Of a DNA stretch of 38,300 nucleotides, positions 15,178 through 23,170 are shown piece after piece (the first letter of the stretch is position 1; every line of letters starts with the position of its first letter). The translations under genes were made by a program, and so were the position numbers. Source of the stretch: Oxalobacteraceae bacterium (GTDB lineage: Bacteria > Pseudomonadota > Gammaproteobacteria > Burkholderiales > Burkholderiaceae_D). The notes beneath the pieces were generated by a model that made no database searches, was not told the DNA's origin, and saw only the letters and a list, made by a program, of their open reading frames with translations. The stretch is taken from assembly GCA_003537575.1 (NCBI GenBank), contig DPRS01000038.1, forward strand, positions 21,519 to 59,818. Reading direction: 5' to 3'.

Positions 15178-16341
15178 TCAAATATTCTTTAAAACTCCGA
15201 TCGCATCTTTAATTGAATAATGATGGTTCCCGACGAATAAGCCGTTACGATCGATATGGTCTGCGTTCGGCAACTCCCCAAACACATCTGCCACGAAGTA
15301 TTTCATCACTTCATTCTTAGCGAAATTACCAGCGACAATTGGGCGGCATTCGAATCCAGCTTGGTTCAATTTGTCTAACAATTGACGTCGGCTCAAGGTG
15401 CTACCAGGGCGAATGACCAAACTAAATCCAAACCAGCTGCTTGCACCTATCTCTTTCTGGATCATTACATCAGGATGATCTTTCATCACCTCTTGCAGGA
15501 GCAGGCCGTTTTCACGGCGAGACTTAATCATTGCCGGAAGTTTCTTGACTTGCTCAACGCCGATAGCACCAGACATTTCGAGTGGACGCACGTTATAGCC
15601 TGGCAAGACAAATCGGAATGATTCCGTAAACGGATCATCACTCTTTTCGCCGCAAACAAGATTATATTTTGGAAGGTTACGGGTCCACCCATGTGCACGT
15701 AAAGACAGCAAGATATGGAAGAGCTCTTCATCGTCGGTGACGATCAACCCGCCTTCCATGGTAGAGATATGATGGGAAAAGAAAGAGCTGAACGACCCCA
15801 TAACACCGAAAGTGCCTGCTTTCTTGCCATTGAATTCTGCCCCCATCGATTCGCAATTATCCTCGATGATGCGGATAGGACGATCGCCAATAATGGATTG
15901 AATTCGGCTGAAATCATTAGGATTGCCTAACAGGTTGACAGCCATGATGAGGCGGGTATTTTCAGTAATTGCCGCTGACAACTGATCGAGATCGTAATTC
16001 AGTGTTTCAAGATCGATGTCGACAAATCGCATCTTTAACCCATACTGGTGCAGCGGGTAATAAGTTGTGCTCCATGAGACAGCTGGAACAATAACTTCAT
16101 CACCTGGTTTAAGGGCATTGTTCTTTGTATAGAACAGCGCTGCCACCATCAGTAGGTTCGCAGACGAACCGGAATTGACCATCACTGTGTAGCGACTGCC
16201 AATATATTCAGCAAAAGCCTTTTCAAATGCTTGTACATTGGAACCCATAGTAAACATACCCGAAGAGATTACCCTCTGGATTGCATCGAGCTCATCTTTA
16301 TCCCAAGTCGCGGTAGCAAGTGGATATTTAAAAGCGGTCAT
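15178..16341 (-). CDS. colD: GDP-4-keto-6-deoxy-D-mannose 3-dehydratase (ColD-like)
   Basis: PLP-dependent enzyme of the DegT/DnrJ/EryC1 fold that removes the C3 hydroxyl of GDP-4-keto-6-deoxymannose, the committed step to L-colitose. At 387 residues it matches ColD length. Key evidence: in SFSSFFSHHISTMEGG (183-198) the position that carries the Schiff-base lysine in ordinary sugar aminotransferases is His190, the replacement that turns this fold into a dehydratase. Other fold motifs are intact: NSGSSANL (56-63), VPAVSWSTT and IIEDNCESMGAEF (158-170). Overlap by ATGA with colC upstream, and gmd just before that, complete the pathway. A perosamine-type aminotransferase is the alternative but would need the lysine. 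Confidence 0.88.
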   Translation of the reverse strand: MTAFKYPLATATWDKDELDAIQRVISSGMFTMGSNVQAFEKAFAEYIGSRYTVMVNSGSSANLLMVAALFYTKNNALKPGDEVIVPAVSWSTTYYPLHQYGLKMRFVDIDLETLNYDLDQLSAAITENTRLIMAVNLLGNPNDFSRIQSIIGDRPIRIIEDNCESMGAEFNGKKAGTFGVMGSFSSFFSHHISTMEGGLIVTDDEELFHILLSLRAHGWTRNLPKYNLVCGEKSDDPFTESFRFVLPGYNVRPLEMSGAIGVEQVKKLPAMIKSRRENGLLLQEVMKDHPDVMIQKEIGASSWFGFSLVIRPGSTLSRRQLLDKLNQAGFECRPIVAGNFAKNEVMKYFVADVFGELPNADHIDRNGLFVGNHHYSIKDAIGVLKNI

Positions 16342-17270
16342 TTATTATTTTCCTCAAGGTAAAATTTATAAATCTTTTCCAAACCTTCGCGCAGCACTGT
16401 CTTTGAGGCCCATCCCCAGGCATTTGCCCTGCTTGTACTGACAAGCTTCTGTTTCATGCCAACCGGTTTGCTAAGGTCATGTTGAAAGCGCCCTTTGAAC
16501 CCCACAACTTCAGCGGCGATCTGATAATACTCATTTACTGCCCAATCAGTGCCTAATCCGACATTCATCAGAGCCGGCGCAGTATCAAAATTTTCTACGC
16601 ATCTCCAGATGCAATCTGCCAAATCACCTGCATACATGAATTCTCGACGAGCCGTTCCATCGCCCCATATGTCTACTTCTGGGACATTATTTGTTTTCGC
16701 CACATGCAGCTTATGAATGATTGCCGGCACCATATGAGAATGCTTCGGATCAAACTTGTCATGTCGACCATAAATGTTGCATGGAATTAGCGTTTTGTAT
16801 TGAAACTCCGATGCTTCTCGGGTGATATATTCACACAAGCGAGCTACAGTTACCTTGGCGATGGCATACCCTTCATTGGTTGGCTCTAGTTCACCTTGAA
16901 GCACCATTTCTTCCGCAAGTGGATTGAGGGCGTTTCGCGGATACATGCAAGAACTACCCAAATTGATGAGTTGCCGAACGCCTGCTTGCCTTGCCGACCA
17001 GACAACGTTGCGGCCCATATCGAGATTCTCGAGCAAGAACCGCACAGGCTCACGCATGTTTGCCTGGATGCCGCCAACTCGCCCTGCTGCATGAATAATC
17101 ATGTCCGGCTTATATTGATTGATATAGTTAGTTACTGCCTGACTATCCAGCAAGTTCAGATCACGACTGCTTGGCGTAAGTAATTCATATGAGCTTGCTG
17201 ATAAGTGTTCGCATACATTGCGCCCCACCATTCCGCTTGCGCCAGTTAGGAGAATACGTTTGTTGTACAT
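16338..17270 (-). CDS. colC: GDP-L-colitose synthase (ColC-like), GDP-fucose-synthase family
   Basis: 310-residue short-chain dehydrogenase of the Fcl family. It has an N-terminal NADP-binding LLTGASGMVGRNV (7-19), the family block AAGRVGGIQANMREP (61-75), NLGSSCMYP (103-111) with the catalytic Ser and Cys, and the Tyr-x3-Lys pair in EGYAIAKVT (Y135, K139); PCNIYGRHDKFDP and the ARREFMYAGDLAD block follow. Fcl makes GDP-L-fucose by C3/C5 epimerisation and C4 reduction; ColC does C5 epimerisation and C4 reduction on the ColD product. Because colD overlaps it by four bases, I favour ColC, but sequence alone does not exclude GDP-L-fucose synthase. Confidence 0.82.
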   Translation of the reverse strand: MYNKRILLTGASGMVGRNVCEHLSASSYELLTPSSRDLNLLDSQAVTNYINQYKPDMIIHAAGRVGGIQANMREPVRFLLENLDMGRNVVWSARQAGVRQLINLGSSCMYPRNALNPLAEEMVLQGELEPTNEGYAIAKVTVARLCEYITREASEFQYKTLIPCNIYGRHDKFDPKHSHMVPAIIHKLHVAKTNNVPEVDIWGDGTARREFMYAGDLADCIWRCVENFDTAPALMNVGLGTDWAVNEYYQIAAEVVGFKGRFQHDLSKPVGMKQKLVSTSRANAWGWASKTVLREGLEKIYKFYLEENNK

Positions 17271-17282
17271 GCTTACAAGAAT

Positions 17283-18422
17283 TTATTCTGTCGTGTTGTA
17301 GACTGCGTAGCCATGTTGCTTAAGAAGGGCGTGCTGCTTCGCTTTCTCCAGGTCCTTAACAACCATTTCCTTGCACATTTCCTGCACAGTGATCTCTGGT
17401 GTCCAGCCAAGCTTCTGTTTAGCTTTTGCAGGATCACCTAAAAGTGTTTCCACTTCGGTAGGACGGAAATAACGTGGATCGACACGGACAATGACATCGC
17501 CAACTTTGAGGCCCGGTGCCTTGTCACCATGGATGCCCACCACGATGGCGCGCTCATCTACTTCGTTTCCTTCAAATCGCAACTCGATTCCAAGTTCTTC
17601 TGCTGTCCACTTAATGAATTGGCGAACGCTATACTGAACTCCCGTTGCAATTACAAAGTCTTCCGGTTGATCTTGCTGCAGCATCAGCCACTGCATCCGA
17701 ACGTAATCCTTAGCATGCCCCCAATCTCGCAACGCATCCATGTTTCCCATGTAAAGACATTGCTCAAGACCCTGAGCAATATTCGCCAAACCACGAGTAA
17801 TTTTCCGCGTAACAAAAGTCTCACCACGGCGAGGGCTCTCATGATTGAACAAGATGCCGTTACAAGCATAAATACCATAAGCTTCACGGTAGTTAACCGT
17901 GATCCAATAAGCATAAAGCTTAGCTACCGCATACGGGCTACGAGGATAGAACGGGGTGGTTTCTTTTTGCGGAATTTCCTGAACCAAGCCATAAAGCTCC
18001 GAAGTCGAAGCCTGATAGAAGCGGGTTTTTTTCTCCATCCCCAGAATACGAATTGCCTCAAGAATACGTAAGGTGCCAATTGCGTCCACGTCTGCAGTGT
18101 ATTCAGGCGATTCAAAGCTCACCGCTACATGACTTTGCGCACCCAGGTTATATATTTCGTCCGGTTGCGTTTGCTGAATAATACGGATCAGATTACTGGT
18201 ATCACTGAGATCACCATAGTGAAGATTAAAACGTGCATTCTCAACGTGCGGATCCTGGAAAATGTGGTCCACCCGTTCAGTGTTAAACAGGCTGGCACGA
18301 CGTTTAATCCCATGTACTACATATCCCTTTTCGAGAAGGAATTCGGCAAGGTAAGAGCCATCCTGTCCGGTAATACCGGTAATCAGAGCCACTTTGGGTT
18401 GTCGAGCTGTAGATGGATTCAT
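17283..18422 (-). CDS. gmd: GDP-mannose 4,6-dehydratase
   Basis: Converts GDP-D-mannose to GDP-4-keto-6-deoxy-D-mannose, the branch intermediate for colitose, fucose, rhamnose and perosamine. The 379-residue protein has the complete Gmd signature: ALITGITGQDGSYLAEFLLEKGY, RRASLFNTERVDHIF, LHYGDLSDTSNL, the active-site STSELYGLVQEIPQKE, YPRSPYAVAKLYAYW (Tyr-x3-Lys), NHESPRRGETFVTRKI and RYFRPTEVETLLGDPAKAK. AGGA ahead of the ATG serves as ribosome-binding site. colC follows after 12 bases. The 125-base gap from manC carries a promoter candidate, so the colitose genes could be transcribed separately from the export genes. Confidence 0.95.
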   Translation of the reverse strand: MNPSTARQPKVALITGITGQDGSYLAEFLLEKGYVVHGIKRRASLFNTERVDHIFQDPHVENARFNLHYGDLSDTSNLIRIIQQTQPDEIYNLGAQSHVAVSFESPEYTADVDAIGTLRILEAIRILGMEKKTRFYQASTSELYGLVQEIPQKETTPFYPRSPYAVAKLYAYWITVNYREAYGIYACNGILFNHESPRRGETFVTRKITRGLANIAQGLEQCLYMGNMDALRDWGHAKDYVRMQWLMLQQDQPEDFVIATGVQYSVRQFIKWTAEELGIELRFEGNEVDERAIVVGIHGDKAPGLKVGDVIVRVDPRYFRPTEVETLLGDPAKAKQKLGWTPEITVQEMCKEMVVKDLEKAKQHALLKQHGYAVYNTTE

Positions 18423-18506
18423 TGTTTTCCTATAAAAATTCCATATATCGAGACAACTTGGATTCGAAAATTGCGCTCGACATTTAAGTTAAAGATATGG
18501 CGTATT

Positions 18507-18536
18507 ATTTAATCGCCTAAAAGGTTAATGCGTCAA
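18507..18536 (-). promoter_or_regulatory. Promoter candidate upstream of gmd
   Basis: Minus strand: TTGACG (18531-18536), 18 bases, TTAAAT (18507-18512). It lies in the AT-rich gap between manC and gmd and would give a leader of about 75 bases. The match is moderate. Confidence 0.4.
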
Positions 18537-18547
18537 TTTTTAATTTT

Positions 18548-19987
18548 TCAGCGACCATACTTATCTTCGAAGCGAACGATGTCATCCTCGCCCAAATAAC
18601 TTCCCGACTGCACTTCGATAATTTCTAAAGGAATGGTGCCGGGATTGGATAAGCGATGAACCTCTCCCAAAGGAATATAAGTCGATTGGTTCTCAGTTAA
18701 TGTAATTGTCTTATCACCACAAGTAATTTCAGCGGTGCCTTTCACCACGATCCAATGCTCGGCACGGTGATAATGCATTTGCAAACTTAGACTGGCCTTT
18801 GGCTTGACCTGTATTCGTTTCACCTTAAAACGGTCTGCCTCATCGATGCTGTCATACCAGCCCCAAGGGCGGTGAGCTTTTCTATGTAAAACTGGCTCAC
18901 CACGCTTTTGCTGATTAAGCGCCGTAACGATATGCTTTACATCCTGACTGCATGACTTGTTCGCAACAAGAACAGCGTCCGGAGTTTCGATGACGACAAG
19001 ATTTTCAACGCCTACCAGGCTAACCAGGCGGCTAGTAGCATGTACAAGGGTGTTGCGGCTGTCCGCAGCCAGCACATCGCCCAAATGGGCGTTACCGGAC
19101 GCATCCCTAGCCTGCACACTCCAGACTGCATCCCATGCGCCCAAATCATTCCAGCCTGCCGCAAGCGATACCATTTGGATCTGGAATTCACTACCGGGGC
19201 AATGCTCTATCACGGCGTAGTCAATGGACTCGCTGGGTATATTTGCGAATATTGCCTTATCAGGGCGGATAAACGGTGCATCGACAGTTTTGCCTGCCCA
19301 TGCTTGTTCAGTCGCAGTCGCGATGTCGATTTGAAAATGCCGCAATGCTCTTAGCCAGGTACTGGCCTTGAGCACAAACATGCCGCTATTCCATGCATAT
19401 TCGCCGCTGTCCAGATAAGCCTGAGCAGTTACTAGGTCCGGCTTTTCAACAAACTCGATGACGGCATGTTCCTGGTGTTGGCCTGGCTCATTCTTGTGTT
19501 TGATGTAGCCGTAACCGGTTTCTGGGCGAACCGGGGTAATGCCTAGAATGACAATAACGCCCGTCACGGCGGCTCGAACACTGTCGCGTAATGCACGTGT
19601 AAATGCCGCGCTATCGGTAACAGTCTGATCAGCTGGTGTAACAACCAGAATCGGATCTTCTCCGTTTGACGTGGCCTGTAGCGCTGCCAAGGTCAATGCA
19701 GGCGCAGTATTCCGACCGACTGGTTCCAGCAACAGCGTAGCTGAAACGGATTTCAGCTCTCGTAATTGGTCAAGCGCGAGAAAGCGGTGCTCTTCATTCG
19801 TGACAACGAGCGTTTCACCGACCACTATATCCGTATCGGAAAGCGCATTTATTCGCTCTACGGCCTGCTGAAAAAGGCTGTTGGTGCCCGATAGCGAGAG
19901 AAACTGCTTGGGAAAGCCCGCACGGGAAAGCGGCCATAGGCGTGTTCCTGAACCACCGCAAAGGATGACTGGGATAATGTTGTTCAT
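18548..19987 (-). CDS. manC: Mannose-1-phosphate guanylyltransferase / mannose-6-phosphate isomerase (type II bifunctional)
   Basis: Supplies GDP-mannose for gmd and is the substrate source for gmm. At 479 residues it has both domains. The N-terminal nucleotidyltransferase has VILCGGSGTRLWPLSRAGFPKQFL (7-30), LLLEPVGRNTAPA (85-97), ETGYGYIK and VIEFVEKPD (176-184). The C-terminal cupin phosphomannose isomerase has RPWGWYDSID, LQMHYHRAEHWIVV and YIPLGEVHRLSN. Its ATG overlaps the stop of the chain-length protein gene by one base (TAATG), so it is co-translated with the export genes. No phosphomannomutase gene (manB) is in the window; it must be encoded elsewhere. A decayed relative lies at 4924-5226. 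Confidence 0.95.
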   Translation of the reverse strand: MNNIIPVILCGGSGTRLWPLSRAGFPKQFLSLSGTNSLFQQAVERINALSDTDIVVGETLVVTNEEHRFLALDQLRELKSVSATLLLEPVGRNTAPALTLAALQATSNGEDPILVVTPADQTVTDSAAFTRALRDSVRAAVTGVIVILGITPVRPETGYGYIKHKNEPGQHQEHAVIEFVEKPDLVTAQAYLDSGEYAWNSGMFVLKASTWLRALRHFQIDIATATEQAWAGKTVDAPFIRPDKAIFANIPSESIDYAVIEHCPGSEFQIQMVSLAAGWNDLGAWDAVWSVQARDASGNAHLGDVLAADSRNTLVHATSRLVSLVGVENLVVIETPDAVLVANKSCSQDVKHIVTALNQQKRGEPVLHRKAHRPWGWYDSIDEADRFKVKRIQVKPKASLSLQMHYHRAEHWIVVKGTAEITCGDKTITLTENQSTYIPLGEVHRLSNPGTIPLEIIEVQSGSYLGEDDIVRFEDKYGR

Positions 19988-21234
19988 TATGATTGCAGAC
20001 TTCCCATTTTTTTATTTTTTGTATTCCATGCTACCGATAGCTCTTGCCAACGGCTGGTGCTTAGCGGATCTCGACGAGAGCGTCGGTAAGCTTCGATAAC
20101 GAATGCCAGCAGGATGCCGAGGATGCTGCCCCCGACCAAACCAAGCAGAAGAATGATTGTCCGTTTCGGCTTAGATTTTTTTTCGGCAGGGACGGCTTTG
20201 TCCAACAATTGGATCACGGACGCATCCTTCGCCTCATCAATTTTGGCCAACTCATATTGCTTTGCCAGCAACTCAAACATCGTTTCGAAATACTTTACAT
20301 CGCGTAGCTTGCGTACATATTCGACACCAACCGCTGGAAGTTTCCCAGTTGGCACCATGAAGTCACCATCTTTGGCGAACTGGGTTTTTTCCAGCTTTTG
20401 CAATTGCGCCTTAAGACCGTGCAACTCTTCTTGGGTGCGTAAAAATTCCGGATTCTGTCCGGTTGCAAAAGTGCGCATAGCGCTCAACTGCACTTCCTTG
20501 GCGGCAATCGCGCCCTTAAGTTGAGCAATGCTGGAAATAATGGCTTGCACCTGCCCTTCGGGCTGGATCATGCCGGTTTTTTCTTGCGTAGCACGTAAGA
20601 CAACTTCCGCATTAGCCAACTGGTCTTTCGCCTTTTTCAACTGCTGTTCAAAAAAGAGACGTCGCTGTGATGCTTCAGAAATGGCCATCGTTTGAGTCAG
20701 CTTCATTAGTTCGTCCACATAGGCATTCGCTAACTCTGAGGCAAATTGGGGATCCTTGTCGCTGACACTGATGGAGATCAATCCATCTTTCTTGCCGCTA
20801 GCAAGCTGGCTCACATTGGCTAACTCCTTGCGCGCGTCATCGATCACATTGCTCTCATACCGCTCTTGTAACTTAAAGCGCGTGATCAGGTTGTCCGCGA
20901 TTGTGCGGCTTCCAAGTATTCCCACATACAGGTCCCCCGGACTTTTAAGACTAGCAATGCCGCCTACGGCACCTGCCAGCCCGCCCAATTGTCCCAGCAT
21001 GGCGGACACTCCCGAACTCTGCTGTTGCGGCGGCATGATCGTCGCTGTGCTCGTGAATTTTGGAGCCATCAGCAGGCTAATGGCCAATGCCAGTACAACG
21101 CCCAGGATTGGCATGCCGAACACTAGCTTCTTATGACGCGCCAATACTATTAATAAATCGAGAAGATGAATTTCATCTTCCTCTTTATTCTTGGCATCTA
21201 AGCGACTATCTTTATTTTCCAATGACTGTAGCAT
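19987..21234 (-). CDS. Wzz/GNVR-domain chain-length determinant (polysaccharide co-polymerase) without kinase domain
   Basis: 415-residue inner-membrane protein. The N-terminal cytoplasmic segment with a transmembrane helix (KLVFGMPILGVVLALAISLLM, about 36-56) is followed by the Wzz domain (APKFTSTATIMPPQQ), a long periplasmic coiled coil (about 190-300, rich in Lys, Glu, Gln and Ala), the GNVR-type region, and a second transmembrane helix near the C-terminus (TIILLLGLVGGSILGILLAFVIEAY). There is no Walker A or tyrosine cluster, so it lacks the Wzc-type BY-kinase; no wzb phosphatase is present either. It controls chain length together with Wzy and couples to the Wza-like exporter encoded just upstream. 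Confidence 0.9.
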   Translation of the reverse strand: MLQSLENKDSRLDAKNKEEDEIHLLDLLIVLARHKKLVFGMPILGVVLALAISLLMAPKFTSTATIMPPQQQSSGVSAMLGQLGGLAGAVGGIASLKSPGDLYVGILGSRTIADNLITRFKLQERYESNVIDDARKELANVSQLASGKKDGLISISVSDKDPQFASELANAYVDELMKLTQTMAISEASQRRLFFEQQLKKAKDQLANAEVVLRATQEKTGMIQPEGQVQAIISSIAQLKGAIAAKEVQLSAMRTFATGQNPEFLRTQEELHGLKAQLQKLEKTQFAKDGDFMVPTGKLPAVGVEYVRKLRDVKYFETMFELLAKQYELAKIDEAKDASVIQLLDKAVPAEKKSKPKRTIILLLGLVGGSILGILLAFVIEAYRRSRRDPLSTSRWQELSVAWNTKNKKMGSLQS

Positions 21235-21246
21235 CGTTTTTTCCGA

Positions 21247-23148
21247 TTAATCTTTCAAGACCTTGAGCCCAGCTGCACCCAAACCGAACTGGTAGAAGAT
21301 TGCCGTCCACTCTTTCAGACTTTGTCGCCACGAGCTGCGATCTGTTTCTTCTGGAACCACGATGGTGTCACCGGGATTGACTTGAGCGCCGCCCACGCCG
21401 CCGAACCAGCCGCTACCACTTTGAGCCGTACCATCAGCGCGTATCACGTACAATTCCGATGTATCTCCTGTCGCGGTTGGGCCGCCGGCCAGAGCGAGGT
21501 AATCGTTTATACTACGACGCGATTTGTAGATGAATGAATTTTGCTGAAAGACAGAGCCAAGCACGTCAACCGTGCCCGGTTTGCGCGGGATATAGATACT
21601 GTCGCCGTCATGCAGGGCCAGATCCGGCAAATGCTTTACCTGAGCCTCACCATCCGGCAGCTCGAGCACGATCCGGCCTTCGGCTTTGACCGCACGAAGT
21701 TGTTGCACCAGACTCCTTTGGCGCTCGATTTCCGCCGTGATCGTTGCGATATTATCTTTATCGGTAGTGTTTGCAAGGCGTTGCGCACCGGTACTTTCAA
21801 GATTGCGCTCGAAACGTGCAGCCACTTCGTCCAGCTTGGCTTGCTGAGCGCGCTTGACAGATTCGCGCTTCAGTTGGGTAGCGTACACGTAGCCATTATC
21901 CGTTGCGCCCCCTAGTCGCGAGATCAATTCTCGCAACGTCTCGCCTTTCTTGATCTGGAATACGCCGCTTTGCTTCACTTCCCCGGACACGCGCACATAT
22001 TCGTTCTGAACCTGCACCTGTACCGGCATGGCTGCAGGCGAAAATACGCGCAGGATATCGGTGGGCTGTACCGGGATACTGGTCAGGCGTCCGGCAATGG
22101 CAGATTTATCTGCTACCAGATCAGCCACCGTCTTGTAATGGTTATCGACGTTTTTTTCGACGATGATTTGTTTTTGGTCGGCTGACGAATCGACTCCACC
22201 GGCGAACGCCAGGATATCTGCCACGGAGCTCGAGCCCTTCAGCTCGAAAATCCCCGGCTTTTTGACGTTGCCGGTCAGCGCGACCAACGGTCCAGCTTCG
22301 GGGATGTAGATAACATCGCCGTCGCGCAAGCTGATATCGCGACTCTTGTCGCCCTTTGCCAGCATGTCGTACAGGTCGAAGGTAGTCACCGTTTCCGCGC
22401 CGCGCTTGACCTGGATATTGCGCATGGATCCGGAGGCATCCGGCCCGCCCGATGCAAACAAGGCGTTGAGCAGCGTGCTCATCGCATTTAAGGTATAGGT
22501 GCCCGGGCGTGCCGCATGCCCCACCACATAGATTTGCAGCGCGCGAGTTTGCGCAATGCTGGCAGTCAGCTCAAAGTTGCTGAAGAATTTACCGATGGCT
22601 TTCTTAAGATGCTCTTGCAAGTCGCGATACTTGACACCTGCAACCTTGACCGACCCAATTTGCGGGATATAAATTGCGCCGCTGCGGTCTACAGTCGCAT
22701 TAACATCGATATTGACCATACCCCAGCCACGGATTTGCAGCTCATCGCCAGAGCCAATGACATACTCAGGGTTGACCTGGACGGCATCAATGGGGGAAAA
22801 AGTGGTCGGAACATCGCCGAACAAATCATGGCCAAAAATTGCAAGCCTATTTCCCGTGACCGTTTCCACATAGGTTTCAAATGCACCTTTAGCCTGCTCA
22901 GCTGGCTTGGCTTGCCGGGCAAACTGCTGATTGTTTTGCTGCCCTGCCTGCTGACGCTGGTCAGCGCGATTGCTGGTGATGGAAGGCAAACCTCTTTCAC
23001 CAGGCAATTCCATGCCTTGCATTCTGCCCGGCATCGCAACTCGTTCGCCGATATTTTGAGCTGTGCTGTAAGCTGAAACCGTTCCCAACACGCATGCAGC
23101 GCACAGGAATTTCACCATTGGCTTGAGAAGTATGCTGTTCTTGTTCAT
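21247..23148 (-). CDS. Outer-membrane polysaccharide export protein (Wza-like, multiple SLBB domains)
   Basis: 633-residue exported protein: signal sequence (MVKFLCAACVLGTVSAYSTAQ), then a linker rich in Gln and Asn. The Poly_export domain (VNPEYVIGSGDELQIRGWGMVNIDV, from about 128) is followed by several SLBB-type repeats (IGSVKVAGVKYRDLQEHL; VGHAARPGTYTL; LTGNVKKPGIFELKGSSSVADIL; VSGEVKQSGVFQIKKGETL; VLGSVFQQNSFIYKSRRSINDYL). It is longer than E. coli Wza (about 380) because of extra SLBB units. No lipobox Cys is evident at the signal end. A C-terminal amphipathic helix (WRQSLKEWTAIFYQFGLG) could span the outer membrane. It exports the polymer made by Wzy. It sits between the YjbH-PAP2 and chain-length genes. 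Confidence 0.92.
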   Translation of the reverse strand: MNKNSILLKPMVKFLCAACVLGTVSAYSTAQNIGERVAMPGRMQGMELPGERGLPSITSNRADQRQQAGQQNNQQFARQAKPAEQAKGAFETYVETVTGNRLAIFGHDLFGDVPTTFSPIDAVQVNPEYVIGSGDELQIRGWGMVNIDVNATVDRSGAIYIPQIGSVKVAGVKYRDLQEHLKKAIGKFFSNFELTASIAQTRALQIYVVGHAARPGTYTLNAMSTLLNALFASGGPDASGSMRNIQVKRGAETVTTFDLYDMLAKGDKSRDISLRDGDVIYIPEAGPLVALTGNVKKPGIFELKGSSSVADILAFAGGVDSSADQKQIIVEKNVDNHYKTVADLVADKSAIAGRLTSIPVQPTDILRVFSPAAMPVQVQVQNEYVRVSGEVKQSGVFQIKKGETLRELISRLGGATDNGYVYATQLKRESVKRAQQAKLDEVAARFERNLESTGAQRLANTTDKDNIATITAEIERQRSLVQQLRAVKAEGRIVLELPDGEAQVKHLPDLALHDGDSIYIPRKPGTVDVLGSVFQQNSFIYKSRRSINDYLALAGGPTATGDTSELYVIRADGTAQSGSGWFGGVGGAQVNPGDTIVVPEETDRSSWRQSLKEWTAIFYQFGLGAAGLKVLKD

Positions 23149-23170
23149 GCGTTTCTTTGTCTGAAGGATT

